NCBI RefSeq assembly: GCF_000820045.1 | Contig: NZ_CDBJ01000087.1 | Location: 1-39,139, forward strand | Length of the DNA stretch: 39,139 bases | Source of the DNA: Aeromonas rivuli | GTDB taxonomy: Bacteria; Pseudomonadota; Gammaproteobacteria; Enterobacterales; Aeromonadaceae | Reading direction: 5' to 3' | Shown here: piece by piece, positions 16,878 to 25,589 of the stretch | Numbering within the stretch: the first letter of the stretch is position 1 | How the letters are laid out: every line of letters begins with the position of its first letter | Program-made: the position numbers and the translations under genes | The notes under the pieces: generated by a model | What the model was told of the DNA's origin: nothing | The model's database searches: none | The model's input: only the letters and a program-made list of their open reading frames with translations

Positions 16878-16989
16878 GGTTTTTCTCGACCTGCTCGGCA
16901 GCCATACCGCCGCCAACATCGCCCATCTGGTGGGTCTGCTGGTCGGCCTGCTGCAAGGCTGGCTGGACCGCCATCACAAGCTGGCCTAG
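16878..16989 (+). pseudogene. Duplicated, diverged 3' end of glpG
   Basis: Starting 15 bp after the glpG stop, about 112 bp repeat the end of glpG (16755-16862). The fragment reads LDLLGSHTAANIAHLVGLL and then the same [10 protein letters not shown] end and TAG stop. Over the last 78 nt 73 bases match; of the five differences four are at third codon positions and only one residue changes (Ile to Val). It covers membrane segment 6 including the catalytic-histidine region. There is one extra base at its left edge and no start codon, so it is a fragment. It sits directly before the terminator, so it is probably the tail of the original glpG, left when a related allele was inserted upstream. Confidence 0.85.
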
Positions 16990-17030
16990 CCGGGCTTCAG
17001 CAACATAGCGTCATCAAAAGAGCGCCATAA

Positions 17031-17058
17031 AAAACGCCGCCCCCGAGGGCGGCGTTTT
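17031..17058. terminator. Bidirectional terminator between glpG and the lipase gene
   Basis: A perfect 12-bp stem (17031-17042 with 17047-17058) and loop CCGA, with T-runs on both strands. It ends glpEG on the plus strand and the lipase gene on the minus strand. Confidence 0.9.
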
Positions 17059-17086
17059 GCTGGCTGGCTCACTCGAACCTGCACAC

Positions 17087-19519
17087 TTACTGCTTGATCA
17101 GCGTAGGATCCGTGACCTTGACCGCGGTACCGCCACTCATGAAGAAGCTGGCGAACTGGGTCTGCAGCTCGGTGGTCACCTTGCCGGTCGGATCGAAATT
17201 CTCGTCCGGTGCCAACAGCGAGCTGTGACCCCCGGCCAGGATACGCACCGCATGGTGGTTGGCCGCGCCGGTTGCCGTCAGCGGTTGCAAGCCGAGCAGC
17301 TTGAGCAGCGGCTCTGTGCCACCCAGCGGCGCAGTCGCAATGCTGTTCGGGATCACCTGATCCGGCAGGCTGCTGGCGCCATCCCCCACGATCTCGGAGG
17401 CAAACAACGGGAAGTCCGCCTTGATGCCTGACACCAGGTTGATGGGATCAGCAGAATCCAGCACCGACTGGGCGGCGAAGCTGTAACTCTGCAACGTGCT
17501 GGCCGCGCTCGCCTGAGTGGCCGCATCCAGGCTCGGCAGGAACTCGTTGACGAAGCAGCTTGGCACCGCCGTCTGGCAGCTGGGCGCATAGGCGGTAAAG
17601 CCAGCCTTGAGCGCCGGGCTGCCTGCGGTCAGCACGCCCATCTTGATGGTCGGGCCGAAGGTCGGCGAGTTGAGCAGCAGGGGCGCTATGCCGCCGCCGG
17701 GCATGGCCAGACCGCCGGTGTCGAACTTGAACAGGGCATTTGCCAAGGGGTTGCCGATGTCCTGGTTGGAGACAGAGAGCAGATCGGCTCCCGAGATGGC
17801 CCCCAGAGAGTGGCCAAGGAAGTGTACCTTGAGCCCGGCGCCGCCGAGCTGGATGCCCAGGCCTTTGGCATTGGCCAGCCCCACCGCCAGACGCAGCCCG
17901 AGCAAGTCGGCCACGCTCTGTTTCAGGTTGTCCCGTGCCACCGTCAGGTAGCTCAGATTCAGATAGGGGGTCGGATTGCTCTCGGTGGTAACCGAATCCA
18001 GGCTGCCGGTCAGGGCGTAGCCGCGCTCCCCATGCAGTGGATGATCGATGACCACTATGGCCACGTTCTTGCTGGCCTGCAGGCCAGCGCCAATCTGGCT
18101 CAGGGCGATGGCGTAGGCGTTCTCCTTCACCGAGGTGACGCCGTGCTGATAGATGATAACGTCGGTGACGGCACTGAGCGGCGCGGCGGAGAAGATGCGC
18201 ATCGGCACGTCCTGCACCTCGGTCAGGGCCGGCAGCGGGTTGAAGCGACCTATGTTCTGCTCGGCATCCAGCGGCTTGCCACCCGAGGTAATGGTCGCGC
18301 CAATCAGCTTGCTCGCCTCGGCCAGCAACTCGGCCTGACGGGTCGGATCGGCAATCAATTCGCCCAGCAAAGCCGGATCCACGCCCGCCCCCACCAGACC
18401 ACCGATCACCTCGCTGTCATTGGCCTTCAGCGCATTGGCGATGGCATAGAGGCTGGGGATGGCACCATGCCAGGACTGAGTCTTCGCCTTGTCCCAGGAG
18501 CCGGCGCTGGTTGGTGTTGCCAGGAAGTAAGGCAGCTTGACCGCCCCCGTGTACACCTTGGTCGCAGCCGCGATACCGCTCAACTGAGGATTGGCGCCAA
18601 TGACGCTCTCCAGCAGGGACTTCTGCTCGTCCGGCAGGAAGGGCTCACCCGCCAGCTGGGTCAGGAAATCGACCCCGGCATTGAGGCCCGTCATGGTGTA
18701 AGTGAGCGGCAGGCTGTCATTGCCCTCGGCATCCTGCTTCCACAGGGCGGCCGCATCCAGGGTCGGGCTCTTGAGAATGGAGGCCGCAGCCCCTTTCACC
18801 GCCAGCAACACATCGGCGCCGGACTGGGTACCGAACCAGTCGGAGAAGATGACATGGTCGCTGCTCACCCCGGTAGCGCCCTTGAACAGCGCCTCTTGCA
18901 GGGTGATCAGGCCATTGATGGTCTGCTCCTGAACCGTGCTGCCTGCACTGCCCTTGAAGTTGCTGTAATCGCTACCGGCCTGCAGTGCCTTGCCATCGCT
19001 GTCTTTCAGACTATCGGTGGCGACAATCATGTAATAGGAGGAGGGATTGAGCGGCTTGAGCGGCACCAGGTTGAGCTTGCCCCCTGCGCTGGCGACCACG
19101 TAGTCGCTGCCGTAGCTAAGCAGCTTCTGGACGCCGCTCGGGCGCAGGGTGGCGCTGTCGAACTCCAGCTCCAAGAGATAGAGGGGAGCGACCGAGGCAC
19201 CGAATTCAGCCGCGGCGGGCGCAGGCACCTGGGTACCCGAACCGGTGACAGGCACAATCTGGATCGCCTGGGTGGTGGACCAGCCATCCAGGGTCGACAG
19301 GGCTGACACCGGGTTGGAGCGATCCGCCGTCTCGGTGGAAAACTTGAGGGTACCATCGCTGGCCCGCGCAGCCAGGGCGCTCGGCCGCACCGCGTTGGAG
19401 CCGGTTAGCAGATAGTCCAGGTAGCTGGAGGTGTCGTCATCCTTACTGTCACTGCCACCGCAACCCGCCAGCAGAGCACTGAGCACGGCTACATAAACAA
19501 GCTTCTTTTTCATATCCAT
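17087..19519 (-). CDS. VolA/Pla-1-type lipase lipoprotein
   Basis: An 810-residue large lipase of the type known from Aeromonas (Apl-1/Pla) and as surface-exposed VolA lysophospholipase in Vibrio cholerae. The N-terminus is a lipoprotein signal (KKKLVYVAVLSALLAGC) with lipobox LLAGC and C20 as the lipidated residue, then a flexible acidic GGSDSKDDD linker. The nucleophile is S571 in FLGHSLGAIS, inside an alpha/beta-hydrolase fold (VIIYQHGVTSVKENAY as the oxyanion-side strand; VVIDHPLHGERG after it). HHAVRILAGGHSSLL near the end may hold the catalytic histidine. Two ATGs, at 19519 and 19513, are possible starts; AAGAGA fits the second better. It would release fatty acids from host or environmental lipids at the cell surface. 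Surface exposure is inferred from VolA. Confidence 0.88.
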   Translation of the reverse strand: MDMKKKLVYVAVLSALLAGCGGSDSKDDDTSSYLDYLLTGSNAVRPSALAARASDGTLKFSTETADRSNPVSALSTLDGWSTTQAIQIVPVTGSGTQVPAPAAAEFGASVAPLYLLELEFDSATLRPSGVQKLLSYGSDYVVASAGGKLNLVPLKPLNPSSYYMIVATDSLKDSDGKALQAGSDYSNFKGSAGSTVQEQTINGLITLQEALFKGATGVSSDHVIFSDWFGTQSGADVLLAVKGAAASILKSPTLDAAALWKQDAEGNDSLPLTYTMTGLNAGVDFLTQLAGEPFLPDEQKSLLESVIGANPQLSGIAAATKVYTGAVKLPYFLATPTSAGSWDKAKTQSWHGAIPSLYAIANALKANDSEVIGGLVGAGVDPALLGELIADPTRQAELLAEASKLIGATITSGGKPLDAEQNIGRFNPLPALTEVQDVPMRIFSAAPLSAVTDVIIYQHGVTSVKENAYAIALSQIGAGLQASKNVAIVVIDHPLHGERGYALTGSLDSVTTESNPTPYLNLSYLTVARDNLKQSVADLLGLRLAVGLANAKGLGIQLGGAGLKVHFLGHSLGAISGADLLSVSNQDIGNPLANALFKFDTGGLAMPGGGIAPLLLNSPTFGPTIKMGVLTAGSPALKAGFTAYAPSCQTAVPSCFVNEFLPSLDAATQASAASTLQSYSFAAQSVLDSADPINLVSGIKADFPLFASEIVGDGASSLPDQVIPNSIATAPLGGTEPLLKLLGLQPLTATGAANHHAVRILAGGHSSLLAPDENFDPTGKVTTELQTQFASFFMSGGTAVKVTDPTLIKQ

Positions 19520-19804
19520 GTCTCTTTAGTTGTTATCCATACGAGTCGACGCTTTGCCGCCGCCATCAACATATTAACAGGCAGGCAACAATTATCACCC
19601 ATCTGGTCAGTCATCTGATCTGATTTTTTTGTGTACAAGGTCAAGGAATTGCATTTTAGACAGACTCAATAGGTTATCAGCGGCCACGACGGCCCCTGCC
19701 CCGACCAGCCAGCCGGATCGGACAGTGTCGCAAAAATCCCCCAGGGTTCGGCAAAGCAGGCAAATAGTCGGTAGAATGGCGCCATCAGATGAGGAGAAGA
19801 TGTG

Positions 19805-20062
19805 ATGATCGACCCGAAGAAACTGGAAGATATTGCCAAGCAGGTTCAGAACGCCCTGCCCCCCGGCATTCGTACCATGGGCGAAGAAGTGGAGAAGAAG
19901 ATCCGTCAGGTGCTGCAAGCGCAGCTCGGCAAACTGGATCTGGTCAGCCGTGAAGAGTTCGATGTGCAGACCAAGGTGCTGCTGCGCACCCGTGAAAAAC
20001 TGACCGCCCTGGAAGCCAAGCTGGAGCAACTCGAGCAGAAGCTGGGCGGCAAGAGCGAATAA
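19805..20062 (+). CDS. ubiK: Ubiquinone biosynthesis accessory factor UbiK
   Basis: A small (85-residue) protein of the BMFP/YqiC family, which helps assemble the Ubi complex and contacts lipids. It matches E. coli UbiK through [29 protein letters not shown] and [20 protein letters not shown]. The C-terminal part ([17 protein letters not shown]) is a trimeric coiled coil. Start: ATG 19805 rather than GTG 19802, because AGGAG at 19792-19796 is then 8 bases away. It lacks the proline-rich tail of the E. coli protein (96 residues). It is near ubiD and fre but on the other strand. Confidence 0.95.
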   Translation: MIDPKKLEDIAKQVQNALPPGIRTMGEEVEKKIRQVLQAQLGKLDLVSREEFDVQTKVLLRTREKLTALEAKLEQLEQKLGGKSE

Positions 20063-20090
20063 GCCCTGGTCTCTCGCGCCAGAAAATAAT

Positions 20091-20118
20091 AAACCCCAGC
20101 CAGGCTGGGGTTTGTTTT
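20091..20118. terminator. Bidirectional terminator between ubiK and fre
   Basis: AAACCCCAGC, loop CAG, GCTGGGGTTT, then GTTTTAT on the plus strand. On the minus strand the hairpin is followed by ATTATTTTC, so it may also end the convergent fre transcript. Confidence 0.85.
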
Positions 20119-20149
20119 ATCCGCGAACTTATCGGTAAGAAAGCTTCAT

Positions 20150-20848
20150 TTAGATAAATTCGTAGGCGTCGCCGAAGATACGCTCAGGCTCGGCACCCAG
20201 CAGTTTGAACTCTTCCCGCGCCGCGCCCGCCATCTCGAAGCGGCCCGCCACATAGATGTCGTAGTCATGCAGACTCACGAAATCATCCATGATCGCCTTG
20301 TGTACCAGGCCGGTGCGACCGCCCCAGTCAGCCTCGGGCTCCTGCACCACGGGGATGAAGGTGAGCGGCTCGTAGCTGGCGGCCCAGCGCTCCATCTCCG
20401 CCTGCTCGTAGAGCCAATGGGCCTGACGCACGCCCCAGTAGAGGAAGACGGGACGCTTGCTGCCGTTGGCAATCAGGGACTCCAGTATGGAGCGGGCATA
20501 GGAGAAGCCGGTGCCTCCCGCCATCAGGATCAGCGGGCGGGGCGAGCTGTCACGCAAGAAGGCCTTGCCAGCCGCCAGCTCCACCTCGATTTCGCCCTGC
20601 TCGCGCATGCGGGCCAGCACCTGACCTGCGTAGGCGTTTTCAGGAGTCGCCCCGATTTGCAATTCCAGCACCCCCTCCCGGGTCGGCGAATTGGCGATGG
20701 AGAAGGGTCGCTTGTCCGAATCGCTCATCACCACCAGCAGATATTGGCCCGGCTTGAAATTCACCTCTTGCTGTGGCGTCAGGGCCACGTGCCAGATGGT
20801 ATCGACATATTCACGCAGCTCCGCTACGCGGCACTTGATACGTTGCAT
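20150..20848 (-). CDS. fre: NAD(P)H-flavin reductase Fre
   Basis: A 232-residue cytoplasmic enzyme (E. coli Fre is 233) that reduces free FMN, FAD or riboflavin with NAD(P)H and so supplies reduced flavin. FAD-binding RPFSIANSP, and the NAD-binding GGTGFSYARSIL are intact, as are YWGVRQAHWLY, GRTGLVH and the ending DIYVAGRFEMA to FGDAYEFI. It lies 50 bp downstream of ubiD, an arrangement shared with E. coli. UbiD needs prenylated FMN made from reduced FMN, so reduced-flavin supply by Fre is a sensible partner function. Confidence 0.95.
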   Translation of the reverse strand: MQRIKCRVAELREYVDTIWHVALTPQQEVNFKPGQYLLVVMSDSDKRPFSIANSPTREGVLELQIGATPENAYAGQVLARMREQGEIEVELAAGKAFLRDSSPRPLILMAGGTGFSYARSILESLIANGSKRPVFLYWGVRQAHWLYEQAEMERWAASYEPLTFIPVVQEPEADWGGRTGLVHKAIMDDFVSLHDYDIYVAGRFEMAGAAREEFKLLGAEPERIFGDAYEFI

Positions 20849-20862
20849 TCTATTCCTTGCGA

Positions 20863-20878
20863 CGGGCCGGCCGGCCCG
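20863..20878. repeat. 16-bp GC-only palindrome in the ubiD-fre gap
   Basis: CGGGCCGGCCGGCCCG is a perfect palindrome between the ubiD stop and the fre start (14 bp before the fre ATG). As RNA it could form a short hairpin near the fre ribosome-binding site and modulate its translation. No role is established. Confidence 0.6.
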
Positions 20879-20898
20879 CTCCTTTTATTGATTCAGAC

Positions 20899-22386
20899 TC
20901 ATGACCCTGGGGTCGCGTCGTCGAAAATATTCAGTTCAGACCAGATGGCATCAATCTTCTGTTTGACGGCCTCATCCTGAACTATCGGCTGACCCCACTC
21001 GCGATTGCTCTCCCCCGGCCACTTGTTGGTGGCATCCAGCCCCATCTTTGAGCCCAGCCCCGAGACGGGCGAAGCGAAGTCGAGATAGTCGATGGGAGTA
21101 TGCTCGATGAGGGTGGTGTCCCGCGCAGGATCCATGCGGGTGGTGATGGCCCAGATCACATCCTGCCAGTTACGGGCATCGATGTCATCGTCGCAGACGA
21201 TCACGAACTTGGTGTACATGAACTGGCGCAGGAAGGACCAGACCCCCAGCATCACCCGTTTGGCATGGCCCGGGTAGCGCTTCTTGATGGTCACCACCGC
21301 CATCCGGTAGGAGCATCCCTCCGGCGGCAGATAGAAATCCACTATCTCCGGGAACTGCTTTTGCAGTATGGGGACGAATACTTCGTTGAGGGCCACGCCG
21401 AGCACCGCCGGCTCATCGGGCGGGCGGCCGGTATAGGTACTGTGGTAGATGGCATCCCGACGCATGCTGATATGGGTGATGGTGAACACCGGGAACTCAT
21501 CCACCTCGTTGTAGTAACCGGTGTGGTCACCATAGGGGCCTTCCGGCGCCATCTCACCGGGCTCAAGGTAGCCTTCCAGCACGATTTCGGCGCTGGCGGG
21601 CACCTCAAGGTCGCAGCTCAGGGCCTTGGCCACCTCGGTGCGGCTGCCCCGCAGCAAGCCAGCGAAGGCATACTCGGAGAGCGAATCAGGCACCGGGGTC
21701 ACGGCGCCCAGTATGGTGGCGGGATCCGCACCGAGGGCCACCACCACCGGGAAGCGCTTGCCTGGATGGGCCTCCTGCCATTCGCGAAAATCGATGGCGC
21801 CGCCGCGATGATCCAGCCAGCGCATGATCAGCTTGTTCCTGGCGATCTTCTGCTGACGATAGATACCGAGGTTCTGACGCTGCTTGTAAGGGCCACGGGT
21901 AATGGTGAGCCCCCAGGTGACCAGCGGGGCGACATCCCCAGGCCAGCAGTGCTGGATGGGCAACTTGTCCAGATCCACCTCATCCCCTGCCAGCACCAGC
22001 TGCTGGCAAGGGGGCGACGAGACCCGCTTGGTCGGCATGTTGAGCACCTGCTTGAAGATGGGCAGCTTCTCCATCAGCTCCTTGAGGCCGCGGGGCGGCT
22101 CGGGCTCTTTCAGATAAGAGAGCCAGGTGCCGACCTGACGCAGGGCGCTCACGTCCTGCTGGCCCATGCCCATGGCGACGCGATCAGGGGTGCCAAACAG
22201 GTTGGTCAGCACGGGCATCGCATACCCCTTGGGATTTTCGAACAGCAGCGCCGGGCCACCGGCCCGCAGAGTTCGGTCACTGATCTCGGTCATCTCCAGG
22301 TAGGGATCTATCTCCTGGCTGATGCGCTTGAGCTGGCCTTTCTTCTCGAGCTGCGCGATAAAATCACGCAAGTCCTTGTATTTCAT
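20899..22386 (-). CDS. ubiD: 4-hydroxy-3-polyprenylbenzoate decarboxylase UbiD
   Basis: Removes the carboxyl group from polyprenyl-4-hydroxybenzoate in ubiquinone synthesis, with prenylated FMN as cofactor. From ATG 22386 the protein has 495 residues (E. coli 497) and aligns throughout: [100 protein letters not shown]. The ATG at 22419 is rejected: it lies inside a consensus -10 box TATAAT. The ribosome-binding site of 22386 is weak. It is followed by fre. Confidence 0.96.
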   Translation of the reverse strand: MKYKDLRDFIAQLEKKGQLKRISQEIDPYLEMTEISDRTLRAGGPALLFENPKGYAMPVLTNLFGTPDRVAMGMGQQDVSALRQVGTWLSYLKEPEPPRGLKELMEKLPIFKQVLNMPTKRVSSPPCQQLVLAGDEVDLDKLPIQHCWPGDVAPLVTWGLTITRGPYKQRQNLGIYRQQKIARNKLIMRWLDHRGGAIDFREWQEAHPGKRFPVVVALGADPATILGAVTPVPDSLSEYAFAGLLRGSRTEVAKALSCDLEVPASAEIVLEGYLEPGEMAPEGPYGDHTGYYNEVDEFPVFTITHISMRRDAIYHSTYTGRPPDEPAVLGVALNEVFVPILQKQFPEIVDFYLPPEGCSYRMAVVTIKKRYPGHAKRVMLGVWSFLRQFMYTKFVIVCDDDIDARNWQDVIWAITTRMDPARDTTLIEHTPIDYLDFASPVSGLGSKMGLDATNKWPGESNREWGQPIVQDEAVKQKIDAIWSELNIFDDATPGS

Positions 22387-22417
22387 GCGGGTACCGGCTG
22401 GATTCAGGAGGTGGGGC

Positions 22418-22423
22418 ATTATA
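22418..22423 (-). promoter_or_regulatory. -10 box of the likely ubiD promoter
   Basis: A perfect TATAAT on the minus strand, 31 bp before the ubiD ATG. It overlaps the stop codon of the upstream unknown gene, so the ubiD-fre promoter lies within that gene's end. The -35 region (about 22441-22446) is poor, so strength or an activator requirement is unknown. Confidence 0.5.
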
Positions 22424-23432
22424 ACCCCGGCGGAGTCCCTGTTGTACCCGTATCGGGTGCCAACAGCAGGGAGATGTTCGGCCGCCGCTCCATGCGCGTC
22501 AATTCATCGGCCAATCGTACCAGCAGTCTGGGTTCATCGACCTCGAGCAGCAGGCTGGCGACCAGACCGCCATATTGGCTGTTGCCGAGTTCGGCCAGCA
22601 GGAAGTCCTGGGCCTTGATGGGCAGAGGCGAGAGTTGACTCAGCACCTTCAGGGCTGGCCGTTTCAGCTTGGGGTTCCTGGTCGCGGCGATGAGCAGATC
22701 GCTCGCCGTGTCCCCTTGCTGCAGGGAAGACAATGCCTTGAGGGCCACCAGACTATCATCGTCCACTGGCTGGCGCCACAGCATGAGAAACAGGGATGGC
22801 TCGCCAGTACGCAGCAACAGCTGGCTCAGCAGCCGGTTATCGGGCAGGAATATGTTCAGCTTGCCCAGCGCTTGCGCCTGCTTGTACAGCAAACCGGCGG
22901 GCAACTGGGCTATCGCCTGGAGCAAGGCCTGCTGTTGCTGGGCCAGGAGGGGGTTGCGGCTGTTGTAGACGCTCTTCCATTCGAAGCTGCCATTGCTCAG
23001 TGCCTGGCGATACTGCGCCTGCCAGTTCTGCTGTTGCCAGTGGGTGAGCAACAGACGGGCCTCGGCGGGAAAGTCATAGGCAGGCAGTTGCATCAGGAAG
23101 CCATCGACCTCCCCCTCGACCAGCCATTGAGGTGCCTTGGTTGACTGGGTCTGCACCCAGTATTGCAATGGCGCCGTGGCGGGTATGTGCTGCAGGTCGC
23201 TGAGCAGCTGATAGAGCAGAAACTCACGCTGGCCCAGGCTCAGGGAGGCGAGCAAGGTATCCACCGCATCAAACCGACCGGCCTGGAGCTGCTCCAGCAG
23301 ATAACGCTGGCTCTCGCGCAGTCCCTCATCGGCGACCAGGGCACTCTTGATAGGGGGTGGCTTGCTGACGGGGGTGGCCATGGCCGTTCCCGCCAGCAGG
23401 CTGGCCAGCAATAAAAAAACCAATCCTTTCAT
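22419..23432 (-). CDS. Conserved-type exported protein of unknown function
   Basis: I do not recognise this family. From ATG 23432 it has 337 residues. The N-terminus [19 protein letters not shown] is a signal peptide with likely cleavage after AMA, so the protein is periplasmic. An upstream ATG (23465) would add MKPGCHMDRDV, which spoils the signal and is less likely. The rest is leucine- and glutamine-rich, mainly helical, with repeated helical pairs (for example [20 protein letters not shown] and [20 protein letters not shown]) that recall HEAT-like repeats. There are no visible catalytic motifs. It lies between rho and ubiD, with its stop codon inside the ubiD -10 box. Confidence 0.75.
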   Translation of the reverse strand: MKGLVFLLLASLLAGTAMATPVSKPPPIKSALVADEGLRESQRYLLEQLQAGRFDAVDTLLASLSLGQREFLLYQLLSDLQHIPATAPLQYWVQTQSTKAPQWLVEGEVDGFLMQLPAYDFPAEARLLLTHWQQQNWQAQYRQALSNGSFEWKSVYNSRNPLLAQQQQALLQAIAQLPAGLLYKQAQALGKLNIFLPDNRLLSQLLLRTGEPSLFLMLWRQPVDDDSLVALKALSSLQQGDTASDLLIAATRNPKLKRPALKVLSQLSPLPIKAQDFLLAELGNSQYGGLVASLLLEVDEPRLLVRLADELTRMERRPNISLLLAPDTGTTGTPPGL

Positions 23433-23622
23433 GACGTCTCTATCCATGTGACATCCAGGCTTCATAGTACGGCAAATCCTTTACCCAAAACCGCGATCCC
23501 ACGCGGATTGCGACATCTTGCGGCCAAATTGGCCAATCCATCCGCCATCTGCCGACAACTCTGGACTCGCTGACCACGTTTAACCTGCCAGCCCCCTGCG
23601 CAACAAGGAGCCAGGGCGCGGA

Positions 23623-23655
23623 TAAACAAAAACCGCGACCTTTTGGTCGCGGTTT
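23623..23655 (-). terminator. Terminator of rho
   Basis: A perfect 11-bp stem (23630-23640 with 23645-23655) with loop TTTT on the plus strand; on the minus strand it is followed by TTTGTTT. It is placed 20 bp after the rho stop. Confidence 0.88.
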
Positions 23656-23675
23656 GCGCAGCACTCGGCGAGCAC

Positions 23676-24941
23676 TTACTTCTGCTGACGACGCATGGAG
23701 TCGAAGAACTCGTCGTTGGTCTTGGTCGCTGCCAATTTGTCGATCAGGAACTCGATACTGTCGATCTCACCCATGGGGTGGATGATTTTGCGCAGGATCC
23801 ACATCTTCTGCAGCTCGTCGGGAGCGGTGAGCAGCTCCTCCTTGCGAGTGCCGGAGCGGGTGATATCGATGGCAGGATAGACGCGCTTCTCGGCAATTTT
23901 GCGCGAAAGGTGCAGTTCCATGTTGCCGGTACCCTTGAACTCTTCGTAGATGACTTCATCCATCTTGGAGCCGGTGTCGACCAGTGCGGTAGCGATGATG
24001 GTCAGGCTGCCGCCTTCCTCAACGTTACGGGCGGCACCGAAGAAGCGCTTGGGCCTGTGCAGGGCGTTGGCATCCACACCACCGGTCAGTACCTTGCCGG
24101 ATGAGGGGATGACGGTGTTGTAGGCACGCGCCAGACGGGTAATGGAGTCCAGCAGGATGACCACATCCTTCTTGTGCTCGACCAGACGCTTGGCCTTCTC
24201 GATCACCATCTCGGCAACCTGAACGTGGCGGGAGGCGGGCTCGTCGAAGGTAGAGGCGATCACTTCCCCTCTCACCATGCGCTGCATCTCGGTCACTTCT
24301 TCCGGACGCTCGTCGATCAGCAGCACGATGAGTTCGCAGTCAGGGTGGTTGTAAGCGATGCTCTGGGCGATGTTCTGCAGCAGCATGGTCTTACCGGCCT
24401 TGGGGGGCGCCACGATCAGGCCACGCTGGCCACGACCGATGGGGGACGCCAGATCCAGTACACGGGCGGTGATGTCTTCGGTCGAACCGTTGCCCCGCTC
24501 CATACGCAGACGCTCGTTGGCGTGCAGCGGCGTCAGGTTTTCAAACAGGATCTTGTTGCGGGCGTTTTCCGGACGGTCGTAGTTGACCTCGTTGACCTTG
24601 AGCAGCGCGAAGTAGCGTTCGCCCTCTTTCGGTGGCCGGATCTTGCCGGAGATGGTATCACCGGTGCGCAGGTTGAAGCGGCGGATCTGGCTTGGGGAGA
24701 CATAGATGTCATCCGGGCCAGCCAGATAGGAGCCATCTGCGCTGCGCAGGAAGCCAAAGCCATCGGTCAGGATTTCCAGCACACCGTCACCAAAGATATC
24801 CTCACCACCCTTGGCGTGTGCCTTGAGGATCGCGAAAATAATATCTTTTTTGTGGGCCCGAGCCAGATTTTCCAACCCCATGGTTTCGCCGAGCTTGACC
24901 AGCTCAGACACAGGAGTGTTCTTTAATTCAGTCAGATTCAT
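23676..24941 (-). CDS. rho: Transcription termination factor Rho
   Basis: A hexameric RNA helicase/translocase that ends transcription at C-rich, unstructured RNA. 421 residues against 419 in E. coli, and nearly colinear: [19 protein letters not shown], the primary RNA-binding fold [35 protein letters not shown], Walker [13 protein letters not shown], Walker B region [17 protein letters not shown], and [17 protein letters not shown]. The start has no strong Shine-Dalgarno sequence. A C-rich leader upstream suggests autoregulation. A Rof-like Rho inhibitor gene is ~5 kb away in the same window. Confidence 0.98.
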   Translation of the reverse strand: MNLTELKNTPVSELVKLGETMGLENLARAHKKDIIFAILKAHAKGGEDIFGDGVLEILTDGFGFLRSADGSYLAGPDDIYVSPSQIRRFNLRTGDTISGKIRPPKEGERYFALLKVNEVNYDRPENARNKILFENLTPLHANERLRMERGNGSTEDITARVLDLASPIGRGQRGLIVAPPKAGKTMLLQNIAQSIAYNHPDCELIVLLIDERPEEVTEMQRMVRGEVIASTFDEPASRHVQVAEMVIEKAKRLVEHKKDVVILLDSITRLARAYNTVIPSSGKVLTGGVDANALHRPKRFFGAARNVEEGGSLTIIATALVDTGSKMDEVIYEEFKGTGNMELHLSRKIAEKRVYPAIDITRSGTRKEELLTAPDELQKMWILRKIIHPMGEIDSIEFLIDKLAATKTNDEFFDSMRRQQK

Positions 24942-25035
24942 AGTGGTGAAAGTCTGTAAGCAAGGATTGAATGGGGACGAGACAGTCTGCTGGATTGATG
25001 CCGATAGGATGGATTCGCCAGACTGTTGTTAAGCA
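24942..25035 (-). promoter_or_regulatory. rho leader with C-rich, G-poor tract (candidate rut site)
   Basis: The minus-strand RNA before rho is rich in C and poor in G (for example CGAATCCATCC, TCTCGTCCCCATTCAATCC, GACTTTCACCACT), as expected for Rho loading. In E. coli rho represses itself by terminating in its leader; the same is inferred here. I could not find a convincing counterpart of the E. coli RhoL leader peptide. Confidence 0.5.
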
Positions 25036-25106
25036 AAGCGTCAGACAAAACGGTTAGCAAACGAGCGTTAAATTAGCACCAATCGGGGTGAGCGTCTAGG
25101 TCATAA

Positions 25107-25140
25107 AACACAAGGAGCGCATTATTGCAATGCGCTCCTT
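25107..25140 (-). terminator. Terminator between trxA and rho
   Basis: A perfect 12-bp stem (AAGGAGCGCATT and its complement, loop GCAAT) at 25112-25140, followed on the minus strand by GTGTTTTA. It separates trxA from rho, which therefore likely has its own promoter in 25035-25105. Confidence 0.85.
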
Positions 25141-25148
25141 CTTGATAA

Positions 25149-25475
25149 TTACAGGTTGCCGTCCAGGAACTCTTTGAGTTGGGTCTTGGACAGGGCGCCG
25201 ACCTTGGTGGCGGCCACTGCGCCGTCTTTAAACAGCAGCAGGGTGGGAATACCACGGATGCCGTACTTGGGGGCGGTCTCGGCGTTGTGGTCGATGTTCA
25301 GTTTGGCCACGGTCACACGACCTTCATACTCTTGGGAGATTTCGTCCAGAATGGGAGCAATCATTTTGCAAGGACCACACCATTCTGCCCAGAAATCGAC
25401 CAGAACAGGGCCAGCGGCTTTGATTACATCTGCCTCGAAGCTGGCATCGCTCAGCTGAACAATCTTGTCACTCAT
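25149..25475 (-). CDS. trxA: Thioredoxin 1
   Basis: Small dithiol oxidoreductase that reduces ribonucleotide reductase, PAPS reductase, peroxidases and other proteins. 108 residues from ATG 25475 (E. coli TrxA 109 with Met), starting [17 protein letters not shown], with active site [13 protein letters not shown], cis-proline region [14 protein letters not shown] and the end [13 protein letters not shown] precedes the chosen start; an in-frame TTG six bases upstream is rejected. It is divergent from rhlB and upstream of rho, as in E. coli. Confidence 0.97.
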   Translation of the reverse strand: MSDKIVQLSDASFEADVIKAAGPVLVDFWAEWCGPCKMIAPILDEISQEYEGRVTVAKLNIDHNAETAPKYGIRGIPTLLLFKDGAVAATKVGALSKTQLKEFLDGNL

Positions 25476-25589
25476 CTCCAACTCCAGTCAGTAAATAAGG
25501 CCTTAATTGAGACGTCAACGAAGGCAATAGTTGCCCTATTTGAAATGATCCTGTTTATTATTGCAAGCCTAACCTGATAACCTACCGCC

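Noticed and set aside
17810..19306. 498-codon plus-strand ORF opposite the lipase gene
   Set aside because: The lipase has a lipobox and catalytic GHSLG; the opposite frame is Gly/Gln/Arg-rich without any signature.
22387..22419. Upstream ATG extension of ubiD (start at 22419)
   Set aside because: The ATG is part of a consensus TATAAT box and the extension has no counterpart in UbiD.
21100..22638. 512-codon plus-strand ORF opposite ubiD
   Set aside because: ubiD on the other strand is conserved over its full length; the ORF has no recognisable domain and shadow-type composition.
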